From positions 56,713 to 120,712 of the forward strand of contig DASQKI010000012.1 in the NCBI GenBank assembly GCA_035630615.1: a stretch of 64,000 nt of DNA, in the 5' to 3' direction. Shown piece by piece: positions 16,778 to 25,159 of this stretch (position 1 is its first letter; each line of letters opens with the position of its first letter). Both the position numbers and the translations under genes were made by a program. The notes under the pieces were generated by a model that saw nothing but the letters and a program-made list of their open reading frames with translations, was not told the origin of the DNA and did not search any database. The stretch comes from DATFRX01 sp035630615. GTDB lineage: Bacteria; Actinomycetota; Actinomycetes; Propionibacteriales; Nocardioidaceae.

Positions 16778-17206
16778 CTAGGTCGCGGCCGGCTGGACGA
16801 GCTCGACGAGCACGCCGCCGGCATCCTTCGGATGGATGAAGTTGACCAGACTGTCGGCGGTTCCGCGGTGCGACTCGTCGTAGAGCAGTGTGATTCCGCG
16901 CTCGCGCAGGACGGCCGAGACCTTCTCCAGATCGGTGACCCGATAGGCGAGCTGTTGGATGCCCTGGCCCCGGCGCGCCAGGAACTTGCCGATCGGGGAG
17001 TCTTCCCGCAGCGGTGCCATGAGCTGGATACACGAGCCCGAGTCACCGACCGCGAGCATCGCCTCGCGTACTCCCTGATCCTCGTTGACCTCTTCGTGGA
17101 TCGAGTGCAGGCCGAACGTCTCGGCATAGAACCGCTTGGCTTCGTCGAGGTCGGGCACGGCGATGCCAACGTGGTCGATCGCGGTCAGCAGGTGTGCTGG
17201 AACCAT
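16778..17206 (-). CDS. mce: Methylmalonyl-CoA (ethylmalonyl-CoA) epimerase
   Basis: 142 aa of the glyoxalase/VOC fold. It interconverts 2R and 2S methylmalonyl-CoA, and in this pathway also ethylmalonyl-CoA, linking Ccr to Ecm. Metal ligands expected are His, Gln, His and Glu: H12 (IDHVGIAV), Q61 and E135 are present. The usual HHIAF is GIQQLAYR here, with Gln85 where His is common. I recall the mycobacterial homologue Rv1322A having the same QQ, so this is a lineage trait, not damage. ATG 17206 follows a GAGGAG site. It diverges from the thiolase. Confidence 0.92.
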   Translation of the reverse strand: MVPAHLLTAIDHVGIAVPDLDEAKRFYAETFGLHSIHEEVNEDQGVREAMLAVGDSGSCIQLMAPLREDSPIGKFLARRGQGIQQLAYRVTDLEKVSAVLRERGITLLYDESHRGTADSLVNFIHPKDAGGVLVELVQPAAT

Positions 17207-17373
17207 GCTGCGGTCTCCTCTGGTACCGGGTGCGTCGTCTCATCGTGCCGTTGACCGCCGTCGGATACGAGCCGGTGTGCCGTATGCCACGTTGACTGAA
17301 CTCACGGCCCCAAACCGTCGCATGAGGCTAGGTTTGGTGTAGCACTGCGCTGCGTCTGACGAGGAGAAACGTG

Positions 17374-18564
17374 ATGACTGGATCGGTGATCGTCGCCGGA
17401 GCCCGTACGCCCATCGGGCGGCTGCTCGGTGGACTGAAGGATTTCTCGGCCGCTGACCTCGGCGGGGTGGCGATCAAGTCGGCCCTGGAGCGGGCCGGCG
17501 TCGCGCCGGAGCAGGTCGAGTACGTCGTCATGGGCCAGGTGCTGCAGGCCGGCGCCGGCCAGATCCCGGCTCGGCAGGCCGCCGTCAAGGCGGGCGTCCC
17601 GATGTCCGTGCCGGCGATGACGCTCAACAAGGTCTGCCTGTCCGGCATCAACGCGATCACGCTCGCTGACCAGCTGATCCACGCCGGCGAGTACGAGATC
17701 GTCGTCGCCGGCGGCATGGAGTCGATGACCAATGCGCCGCATTTGCTGCCGAAGTCTCGGTCGGGCTTCAAGTACGGCGACGTCACGATGGCCGACCACA
17801 TGGCCCTGGACGGACTCTGGGACGCCTTCACCGACCAGGCGATGGGCGCGCTGACCGAGCAGTGCAATGCCGACGGCCTCGGCTTGAGCCGCGAGGACCA
17901 GGACGCTTTCTCGGCTCGGTCGCACCAGCGGGCCGCGCTCGCCTGGAAGAACGGGCTTTTCGACGACGAAGTGACGCCGGTGGAGGTGCCGAATCGGCGC
18001 GGCGAGGCCACCTGGGTCCGCGAGGACGAAGGCATCCGGGGCGACAGCACAGCCGAGACGCTCGGCAAGCTGCGCCCGTCGTTCGCCAAGGACGGCACAA
18101 TCACAGCCGGGTCGGCATCGCAGATCTCCGACGGGGCGTGCGCGGTCATCGTGATGAGCAAGGCCAAGGCCGAAGCGCTCGGCTTGACCTGGCTGGCCGA
18201 GATCGGTGCCGGTGCGAGCGTCGCCGGTCCGGACTCGACGCTGCAGATGCAGCCGGCGAACGCGATCGCCAAGGCCTGCGAGCGCGAGGGCATCGTGCCC
18301 AGCGACCTCGACCTGGTCGAGATCAACGAAGCCTTCGCCGCGGTCGGGATCGCCAGTGCCCGGGAGCTCGGCCTCGCCGATGACAAGGTCAACGTCAACG
18401 GCGGTGCGATCGCCGTCGGCCACCCGATCGGCATGAGCGGCGCCCGGATCGTCTTGCACCTCGCGTTCGAACTCGCCCGCCGCGGTGGTGGGGTCGGCGC
18501 CGCCGCGTTGTGCGGAGGCGGCGGGCAGGGCGACGCACTCGTCGTTCGTGTGCCGGCGCGGTGA
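17374..18564 (+). CDS. Acetyl-CoA C-acetyltransferase (thiolase)
   Basis: 396 aa. It condenses two acetyl-CoA to acetoacetyl-CoA, feeding the ethylmalonyl-CoA route. The acyl-accepting Cys is C88 in LNKVCLSG. The [17 protein letters not shown] and [11 protein letters not shown] motifs bring the catalytic His and second Cys. ATG 17374 has GAGGAG at ideal distance; GTG 17371 is 3 nt upstream. A TAGGTT -10 candidate sits at 17329. The stop overlaps the MeaB start. M. tuberculosis fadA4 (Rv1323) has the same position relative to the epimerase. Confidence 0.93.
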   Translation: MTGSVIVAGARTPIGRLLGGLKDFSAADLGGVAIKSALERAGVAPEQVEYVVMGQVLQAGAGQIPARQAAVKAGVPMSVPAMTLNKVCLSGINAITLADQLIHAGEYEIVVAGGMESMTNAPHLLPKSRSGFKYGDVTMADHMALDGLWDAFTDQAMGALTEQCNADGLGLSREDQDAFSARSHQRAALAWKNGLFDDEVTPVEVPNRRGEATWVREDEGIRGDSTAETLGKLRPSFAKDGTITAGSASQISDGACAVIVMSKAKAEALGLTWLAEIGAGASVAGPDSTLQMQPANAIAKACEREGIVPSDLDLVEINEAFAAVGIASARELGLADDKVNVNGGAIAVGHPIGMSGARIVLHLAFELARRGGGVGAAALCGGGGQGDALVVRVPAR

Positions 18565-19532
18565 CTCGGTCCAAGAAGTCGAGACAGGGCGTTTCGGTCG
18601 ATGACCTCGTCGATCGGGCTCGGAAGGGCGACCCGCGCGCGGTGGCCCGGCTCATATCCCTCGTCGAGGACGCCTCGCCACTGCTACGGGAGGTGAGCGC
18701 CGGGCTCGCCCCGTACGCCGGCAACGCTCAGATCGTCGGCATCACCGGTCCGCCCGGGGTCGGCAAGTCCACCTCGACGTCGGCGCTGGTGGCCACGCTG
18801 CGCAAGACCGGTCAGCGGGTCGGCGTCCTCGCGGTCGACCCGTCGTCGCCGTTCACCGGGGGCGCGTTGCTCGGCGACCGGGTCCGTATGCAAGACCACG
18901 CGACCGACCCGGAGGTCTACATCCGTTCGATGGCCACCCGAGGACATCTCGGCGGTCTCGCGTGGGCGACGCCCCAGGCGTTGCGGGTCCTCGACGCCGC
19001 GGGCTGTGACGTGATCCTGGTCGAGACCGTCGGTGTCGGCCAGTCGGAGATCGCGATCGCCGGCCAGGCCGACAGCACGCTGGTGCTGATGTCCCCGGGC
19101 ATGGGCGACGGCATTCAGGCCGCGAAGGCCGGCATCCTCGAGATCGGCGACATCTACGTGATCAACAAGGCCGACCGCGAGGGTGCCAACCAGGTGCGCC
19201 GCGAGATTCGGACGATGCTGTCCCTCGCCGAGCGCGACGAAGGCGACTGGCGGCCGCCAATCGTTCAGACCGTCGCGATCAAGTCCGAGGGCATCGACGA
19301 GGTCGTCGAGAAGTTGTCCGATCATCGGGCATGGCTGTCCGAATCGGGCGAGCTCCAGCGTCGTCGGGTGCGGCGGGCGCGGGACGAGATCGAGACCATC
19401 GCGGTCACGTCGCTGCGATCGCGATTCGCCGACCTCCATGGCGACGAGCGTCTGGACGAACTGGCCGAAGCGGTGATCACGGGCCAATCCGACCCCTATG
19501 CCGCGGCTGACCAGCTCGTGGCCTCAATGTGA
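18561..19532 (+). CDS. meaB: MeaB-type GTPase chaperone of B12-dependent mutases
   Basis: 323 aa of the G3E family (MeaB/ArgK). It gates cobalamin loading and protects methylmalonyl/ethylmalonyl/isobutyryl-CoA mutases from inactivation. The Walker A GPPGVGKS lies at residues 63-70, followed by [19 protein letters not shown], the switch region [10 protein letters not shown] and the guanine-specificity NKAD. GTG 18561 overlaps the thiolase stop (GTGA). Two candidate clients, the ethylmalonyl-CoA mutase at 726 and the mutase subunit at 28958, are in this window. Confidence 0.93.
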   Translation: MTRSKKSRQGVSVDDLVDRARKGDPRAVARLISLVEDASPLLREVSAGLAPYAGNAQIVGITGPPGVGKSTSTSALVATLRKTGQRVGVLAVDPSSPFTGGALLGDRVRMQDHATDPEVYIRSMATRGHLGGLAWATPQALRVLDAAGCDVILVETVGVGQSEIAIAGQADSTLVLMSPGMGDGIQAAKAGILEIGDIYVINKADREGANQVRREIRTMLSLAERDEGDWRPPIVQTVAIKSEGIDEVVEKLSDHRAWLSESGELQRRRVRRARDEIETIAVTSLRSRFADLHGDERLDELAEAVITGQSDPYAAADQLVASM

Positions 19533-19645
19533 CAGTCGACTACGCGGCGTGTCTGCGCTTATCCTGTTGAGTAATGGGCTAAACAAGCCCTGGCGGTGTG
19601 TATGTCCGGCTGTGCCGCCAGCTTGGCGTCACTACAGGAGGAGCC

Positions 19646-19807
19646 GTGTCAGCATCGATGAAAAAAGTCACCACGCTCCTGGTCGTCGCGTTTTTGATCT
19701 TTTACCTGCTGAGTCGACCGGCAGAGTTCGCCAACACGATCGAGGACGTCGTGGGGTGGTTCGGTGATGCCTTTGACGCCATCATCAGGTTCTTCCAGGC
19801 CCTCTGA
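19646..19807 (+). CDS. Small membrane protein, 53 aa
   Basis: GTG 19646 follows an AGGAGGAG site with short spacing; ATG 19658 is an alternative. The product has one hydrophobic helix (TTLLVVAFLIFYLLS, about residues 9-23) and an amphipathic C-terminus (IEDVVGWFGDAFDAIIRFFQ). The strong ribosome site and the 18-bp gap to the next gene support a real gene. Similar one-helix small proteins are common beside actinobacterial housekeeping genes; function is unknown. Confidence 0.6.
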   Translation: MSASMKKVTTLLVVAFLIFYLLSRPAEFANTIEDVVGWFGDAFDAIIRFFQAL

Positions 19808-19825
19808 CTGTGATGTGAGGCCGCG

Positions 19826-20359
19826 GTGCTGCGCTGGCTCTGGTCGCTGATCCCGCGGCAAAATATCGAGAAGCATCTCCTCGTCGACGAGGGCGAGGTC
19901 GTCATCGACGAGGTCGCGCACCATTGGATCGTTTACGTGGTGTCGATTCTCGAGGTGCTGCTCGGTCTGGTGTTTCTCGGTCTGGCCATCTTCGGCCCGA
20001 TCAGCCTCGGCTGGCTGTGGCTCATCCTGATGGCAGTGCTGTGGACCCACGCCATGTGGCACTCGATGCACGAGCACATGGACCGGTTCGTGATCACGAA
20101 CATGCGGGTGTTCCGAGTCAGCGGAGTGGTCACGCGCAAGATCGCGACGATGCCGATCGCCCGAATCCTCGACATCACCGTCGACCAGCCGTTGCTCGGG
20201 CTGATCTGCGGTTATGGGCATTTTGTCTTCGAGTCCGCAGCGCAGGAGCAGGGTTTGCGGCTCATCCGCTACATCGGCGATCCGAACGGCCGCGACCTGA
20301 CGATTCAGCGAGTCATCCAGCGCTCCGGTCTGCGCGGTCCGCGAGCGCAGATGCCCTAG
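19826..20359 (+). CDS. Membrane protein with bacterial PH-like domain
   Basis: 177 aa. Two hydrophobic segments at about 33-75 are followed by a soluble region with the bPH2/YdbS-type pattern (MDRFVITNMRVFRVSGVVTRKIATMPIARILDITVDQ). In such domains a strand series starting with 'ITN-R-' packs against the membrane. The likely role is envelope structure or signalling; nothing specific is known. GTG 19826 closely follows the 53-aa gene, suggesting co-transcription. Confidence 0.75.
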   Translation: MLRWLWSLIPRQNIEKHLLVDEGEVVIDEVAHHWIVYVVSILEVLLGLVFLGLAIFGPISLGWLWLILMAVLWTHAMWHSMHEHMDRFVITNMRVFRVSGVVTRKIATMPIARILDITVDQPLLGLICGYGHFVFESAAQEQGLRLIRYIGDPNGRDLTIQRVIQRSGLRGPRAQMP

Positions 20360-20379
20360 GCGCGTCGGTTACGAATCCA

Positions 20380-20393
20380 CAACGACGTCGTTG
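20380..20393. promoter_or_regulatory. Perfect 14-bp palindrome upstream of the ABC operon
   Basis: CAACGAC-GTCGTTG with no spacer lies 84 bp before the first ATPase start and 20 bp after the previous stop. It could be an operator for the MarR protein at the operon's far end, or a terminator stem; neither is shown. Confidence 0.45.
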
Positions 20394-20477
20394 CTGTTGC
20401 ACACCGACACTTGCCCGCCCCGTCGCGCCCGGAGACTGTGCGGTGGGGCAACGCGCCGGGCGTTGGGGAGGTGACTC

Positions 20478-21395
20478 ATGCAGGAGCAGTCGGATCCGAC
20501 AATGCCGCTGTCGGATCCTGTCGAGCAGCCACGCGGAGACGGCATCGCCGTTCGCTGTCGCGGCGTCGTCCATCTCTACCGGACTGTCGAAGGCCATGAC
20601 GTCGTCGCGCTGCAAGGCGTCGACCTGACCATCGCCGCCGGGGAGCGCGTCGCCATGTTGGGTCCGTCCGGGTCCGGCAAGTCCACGCTGATGACGCTCC
20701 TCGGCGGCATCCAGCGCCCGTCGGCCGGCCAGGTCCACCTCGACGACCACAACATCGCGCGGATGGGGGAGGGCGAGCTCACCAGGCTTCGCGCCTCGCG
20801 CGTCAGCACGGTCCTCCAGGGCGCCCACCGCAATCTGTTGCCGTACGCCACGGCCGAGCAAAACATCGTGTTCGCCCAGCTCGGCCTGCCGCGAGCCCGT
20901 CGGCGGCAGCTGCGCACGCCGATGATGCTGCTCGACCGGCTGCACCTGTCCGAGCAGGCGCATCAGTCGGTCGGCACCCTCTCGGGTGGCCAGCGGCAGC
21001 GGTTGGCGCTCGCATGTGCGGTCGCTCCCGGACCGCAGCTGCTGTTGGCCGACGAGCCGACCAGCCAGCTCAGCCACGACGACCGCGACCAGCTGCTCGA
21101 GCTGCTGCACGACGTCGCCGGGAAGCACGGCACGACCGTTGTGGTGGTCACCCACGACCCCGACGTGGCGGCAACCTTTCCGCGTACGGTCACGATCAAG
21201 GGCGGTCGGGTCGGCGCCGAGGGTCGGGAGGGTTCCGAATACGTCGTCATCGGCGAGGAGGGCGTACTACACCTGCCGTCGCATCTGGTCGAGGAATGGC
21301 CGGCCGGCACCCTGGTGCGGATCGAGCCGGAGGACATCGACCAACTGCTGATGACCCGGCCCCGCCATCAGCCCGAACCGGAGGCGGCCTCGTGA
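20478..21395 (+). CDS. ABC transporter ATPase, LolD/MacB-like
   Basis: 305 aa. The nucleotide-binding domain has Walker A GPSGSGKST (about residue 62), signature LSGGQRQR, Walker B LLLADEP and H-loop THD. The D-loop reads TSQLS instead of the usual TSALD. After about residue 240 an extra segment (EYVVIGEEGVLHLPSHLVEEW) resembles a small regulatory tail. ATG 20478 has GGGGAGG upstream. It is followed by a second ATPase (4-bp overlap) and two permeases, so it powers an FtsX-type system, possibly for lipid or peptide extrusion. Confidence 0.88.
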   Translation: MQEQSDPTMPLSDPVEQPRGDGIAVRCRGVVHLYRTVEGHDVVALQGVDLTIAAGERVAMLGPSGSGKSTLMTLLGGIQRPSAGQVHLDDHNIARMGEGELTRLRASRVSTVLQGAHRNLLPYATAEQNIVFAQLGLPRARRRQLRTPMMLLDRLHLSEQAHQSVGTLSGGQRQRLALACAVAPGPQLLLADEPTSQLSHDDRDQLLELLHDVAGKHGTTVVVVTHDPDVAATFPRTVTIKGGRVGAEGREGSEYVVIGEEGVLHLPSHLVEEWPAGTLVRIEPEDIDQLLMTRPRHQPEPEAAS

Positions 21396-22060
21396 GCGGG
21401 CTGGTCGTCGACGACGTGACGGTCGACGTCGTTGGCCGACGCATCCTCGATCAGGTCAGCCTGCACGTCGAACCAGGTCGCATGATCTCGGTCTCCGGGC
21501 CGTCCGGGAGTGGCAAGACGACCCTGCTGTCGGTCGCCGGCGGTCTGATCGAGCCGAGCGCCGGTGCGGCGCACTTCGCCGGTGACGCGGTTTGGACCGG
21601 AGACGGCGACCCGAGGCCAGACGTAGCCTTCATCCTCCAGGTGTACGGCCTGGTGCCGATCCTGACGGCGCGTGAAAACGTCGCCGTCGCCCTGCGTTCT
21701 CGCGGCGTGGCGCCGGCCGAAGCCGACGAGCGTGCCGTTCAGGCGTTGTCAGCCCTCCACGTCGACGAACTCGCCGACCGTCTTGTCGAAGAGCTGTCCG
21801 GCGGCCAGATGCAGCGAGTCGCCGGTGCTCGCGGCCTCGTCGTCGGCGCCGGGCTCCTGCTCGCTGACGAGCCCACCAGCGAGCTCGACGAGGTCAACCG
21901 CGACCACGTTCTCGGCGAGCTGAGGCGGGCCGCCGAAGGGGGAGCGGCGGTCGTCGTCGCAACCCACGACCCGGCCGTCGTCGAAGCCTGCGACGGCGTT
22001 GTCCACTTGATCGACGGCGCCGTCGCGGAGTCGACGCTTGGCGCCGCCGTCAGCGGGTGA
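21392..22060 (+). CDS. ABC transporter ATPase, second subunit
   Basis: 222 aa starting at GTG 21392 over the previous TGA. It has Walker A GPSGSGKTT, Q-loop FILQVYGL, signature LSGGQMQR, Walker B LLLADEP, a canonical D-loop TSELD and H-loop THD. Unlike its neighbour it lacks a C-terminal tail. Two non-identical ATPases with two permeases suggest a heteromeric transporter or two paired exporters. Its stop overlaps the first permease by 4 bp. Confidence 0.88.
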   Translation: MSGLVVDDVTVDVVGRRILDQVSLHVEPGRMISVSGPSGSGKTTLLSVAGGLIEPSAGAAHFAGDAVWTGDGDPRPDVAFILQVYGLVPILTARENVAVALRSRGVAPAEADERAVQALSALHVDELADRLVEELSGGQMQRVAGARGLVVGAGLLLADEPTSELDEVNRDHVLGELRRAAEGGAAVVVATHDPAVVEACDGVVHLIDGAVAESTLGAAVSG

Positions 22061-25000
22061 GCCCGGTGGGGGCAGGGCGCACGCTGCGAGGAGCCTGGTG
22101 GCGCCGTGATCTGAACCTGGGCCTGGGCCTCGTCATCATGGTCGCGACCGCGGCCACCGTTGCCGCACCCACCTTCGCTGCAGCGGCTGTGTCGTCCTTG
22201 GTGCGCGAGCGGATCGCGACCGCCGACCCGGCGGACACCGATGTCTCGTGGGCGATCGGACTCGACGATCCGGGCACCGACTTCGACGCCGCAATCGGCG
22301 CCGCTCGGGACCTCACGGCGCCGGCCGGGCGCGCGTTCGAGCCTCCGGTCGTCGGCGCGAGCGTCCTGCTGTCCTGGCCGGCGGTCGATCGGGACAGTCC
22401 CGTCGTGCTCGCGTGGCACGAGGGGATGTGCGACCAGGTCGTCGTCACCGGCATCTGCCCGACCCAGCCGGGTGATGTGTTGCTGCCGGCGGGATCGACG
22501 CCGGCGCGTTCCTATCCGGTTGGCGAATCGTTCGTGCTCCATCAGCGGTCGGCCTCGGCCACGCTCACCGTGGTCGGCACCTGGTCGCCTGGCGACATCG
22601 CGGGTGGCTGGTATGACCCGTCCCGCTGGACGGCTGGCGGGCAGGTGCCGAGCCTCACCGACTGCGGGACGTCGATGACGTCGCAGACCATGACGCTTCG
22701 GACCGGGCCGTTGCTGACCGACTCGTCGACGCTGCGGAGCCTCGGCGAGGTCACCGTGCACTCCGACGCGGCACTGGCGGTCAGCTCAGACGTCGACCAA
22801 GTACGGCGGGCCGCCACTCAGGCTGACGGCTGGGAGGCCGACGCGGCCCCGCGCCAGGTCGCGGACGGCGTTTGTGCGGCGCCAGCGTCGGAAAACGACA
22901 TCGATGGCGTGATCGGTCCGATCGACACCGAGCGGTCCGACCTGCAACGGCTGGGGCTCGGTGCCGCGGCGGGCGCCGTGCTCGTCGGCGTGCTCGCGGT
23001 CGTCCTCATCACGACGATCTCGGCTCGGCGCCGGCGCCAGGAGATCGCGCTGGCAAAGCTTCGAGGGATCCGCGGCCTGCGACTCGCCGCGGTCGCCGTG
23101 TCCGAGCCGCTGGCCGTCTTGTTGATCGGCGTCGTCGCCGGCATGCCCTTGGGCTGGGGCGTCGGGACAGTCGCTTCCCGGGCCTGGCTCGGCGACGTCG
23201 CCGTGTCGCTGCCCACCGAGGCGTTGGTTTGGCCGGCGGTCGTTTTCGGGCTGGCCGCGATCGGGATGGTCGTGGGCATCGCTCGGACCCTGCGCGAACC
23301 GGTGCATCAACAGCTGCGGCCGGCTCGTCGGCGTACTGCGTCGCCCCCGGTGCTGCTCGGCCGGGTGGCGACGTTTGTCATCGCCGCGGTCGGGGTCTAT
23401 CAGCTGCGGCACGACCCCGACGGCCAGCCGCCGTGGTGGGCGCTCGCGCTGCCGGTCGTCGTCGGACTCGCCGCGGGAATGGTCGCGGGCTGGCTCATCC
23501 ACCTCGTGGCGCGGGCCTTGACCGCCTGGTCCCGGATGCGCAAGGGCACCGGCATGTTTCTCGCCGCCCGTCACCTGGTCCACGGCGGAGACGTCGCGAG
23601 CTTCGTGCCGTTCGCGATGGCGGCGACGGTCTTGGTGGTCGTCGCCGGCTCGGCCTGGAGCGCCGGCACCGACTGGCGTGACTCGGTCGCCCTGATGCGA
23701 ACCGGCGGACCGGTGGCGATCGGATCCGACCTCGAGACCGATCGCACCCTGGCGGCCACCCATACCGCCGATCCCGACGGTCAATGGCTGATGACCGCAT
23801 TGAGCTTCCCCGACGAGTCCGGCCGGGTCTATCGGCGGCTGTACGTCGACACCGAGCGATGGAATCGCGTCGTCGCCCCCTCCCTCGACACGACGCCGAG
23901 CGACGCTCCGAGCGACATCGACCCTGAGACGCTCGCGGCGCTGGGCCGTCATGCGGGCAACGGCGGAGCGGATCTGGTACGCGGCACCAGCGTGCAGGTG
24001 GACGTCGACATGGATACGAGCTGGTTCGACGAGAGCAACGACGCCAAGTTCGTACTCGAAGCCTTGACGTCCGACGGTACGGCGCACGCGGTCAGCTTCG
24101 GCGTGCCCCCGCAAGGCCGGGTAAGCGAGAGCGTGCCGGTGCCGTTCTGCGCTAGCGGCTGTGCGGTCACTGACTTGCGGCTCGACGTCGAACGAGACTC
24201 AACCAGCTGGATATCCGGTCGGATCACCATCGACGAGATGACGCTCGGCACCACCGACCTGCGTGGCCTCGGGTGGCAGGGCAACGACGACATGAGCGTC
24301 CAGAGTCACGTATCGAGGGGCGCCGACGGGAGCTTGCGAATCGAGTCGCGAGACGGTCCGGTCAGCCTCGAGCCTCCGACGCCATCCGTCGCAAAGCTGC
24401 CGGTCGTCCTCGCCGGTGGCCTCGACCTGAGCGATCCGACCGTCGTACTCGAACCTGGTGCCGCACTGGGCATCGATGGGACCACGACGCCGGTCGACGT
24501 GGTGGGACGCGTCGAGTCACTGCCGCTGATCGGCGACGAAGGCGTGCTCGGCGATCTGTCGGTCTTCCTGGACGACGATCCGTCGGTGCCGCCGTTGGGT
24601 GAGGTCGTGGTGATCGCGCGCGCCGACACCCCTCCGACCGTGCTGACCGCACTGCGTGAGGCCGGAGTCGACGCCGGGGCCAGCCGTTCGATCGAGTCCA
24701 ATCGTGAGCTGCTCGATCAGGATCCGTACGCGCAAGGCCTGCGGTTCTTCTGGCTGGTGGCCGTGCTCGTCGCGGTGATCGCGATGTGTACGGTCGCGAC
24801 GGCCCTGGTGAGCCAACGCCAAAACCGGGCCGACACGGGCGCGGCTCTGCGGATCGTCGGCATGCGGCGTCGCCAGCTCCGTATGGCGGTCGTCGTCGAG
24901 ATCGCCTTGCTGGCCGCGTTGATGGCCGGGTGCGGTTGGGTCGGCGCCTGGGCGGCGAGCTGGGCGGCCCTGCCATCGCTGCCGCTGGGTAAGCCCGACG

Positions 25001-25158
25001 CCTTCGAGCCGTCGCCGGCGACGGCCACCGGGTGGACGACCGGCCTGATGCCGGGTGTTCTCGCCGCCGTCGTGCTCTCGATCGTCGCGCTCGTGCTCCT
25101 GATCCCGGTGACCGGTCGGGCCCGCCCGGCGGCGCGATTGCGTTCGGGGGGCGAGTGA
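22057..25158 (+). CDS. Giant FtsX-like ABC permease 1
   Basis: 1033 aa, far longer than a single-FtsX permease. A first hydrophobic helix at about 21-43 is followed by a large exported domain to about 300. Helices cluster at about 307-327, 345-365 and 380-410, then 440-480 and 520-545. A second exported domain (about 550-885) and a final set of helices (about 895-1025) close the protein. This is the double-FtsX layout of MacB-type mechanotransmission or lipoprotein-type exporters. GTG 22057 overlaps the preceding stop. A WLMTAL segment is shared with permease 2. Confidence 0.82.
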   Translation: MSPVGAGRTLRGAWWRRDLNLGLGLVIMVATAATVAAPTFAAAAVSSLVRERIATADPADTDVSWAIGLDDPGTDFDAAIGAARDLTAPAGRAFEPPVVGASVLLSWPAVDRDSPVVLAWHEGMCDQVVVTGICPTQPGDVLLPAGSTPARSYPVGESFVLHQRSASATLTVVGTWSPGDIAGGWYDPSRWTAGGQVPSLTDCGTSMTSQTMTLRTGPLLTDSSTLRSLGEVTVHSDAALAVSSDVDQVRRAATQADGWEADAAPRQVADGVCAAPASENDIDGVIGPIDTERSDLQRLGLGAAAGAVLVGVLAVVLITTISARRRRQEIALAKLRGIRGLRLAAVAVSEPLAVLLIGVVAGMPLGWGVGTVASRAWLGDVAVSLPTEALVWPAVVFGLAAIGMVVGIARTLREPVHQQLRPARRRTASPPVLLGRVATFVIAAVGVYQLRHDPDGQPPWWALALPVVVGLAAGMVAGWLIHLVARALTAWSRMRKGTGMFLAARHLVHGGDVASFVPFAMAATVLVVVAGSAWSAGTDWRDSVALMRTGGPVAIGSDLETDRTLAATHTADPDGQWLMTALSFPDESGRVYRRLYVDTERWNRVVAPSLDTTPSDAPSDIDPETLAALGRHAGNGGADLVRGTSVQVDVDMDTSWFDESNDAKFVLEALTSDGTAHAVSFGVPPQGRVSESVPVPFCASGCAVTDLRLDVERDSTSWISGRITIDEMTLGTTDLRGLGWQGNDDMSVQSHVSRGADGSLRIESRDGPVSLEPPTPSVAKLPVVLAGGLDLSDPTVVLEPGAALGIDGTTTPVDVVGRVESLPLIGDEGVLGDLSVFLDDDPSVPPLGEVVVIARADTPPTVLTALREAGVDAGASRSIESNRELLDQDPYAQGLRFFWLVAVLVAVIAMCTVATALVSQRQNRADTGAALRIVGMRRRQLRMAVVVEIALLAALMAGCGWVGAWAASWAALPSLPLGKPDAFEPSPATATGWTTGLMPGVLAAVVLSIVALVLLIPVTGRARPAARLRSGGE

Positions 25159-25159
25159 G

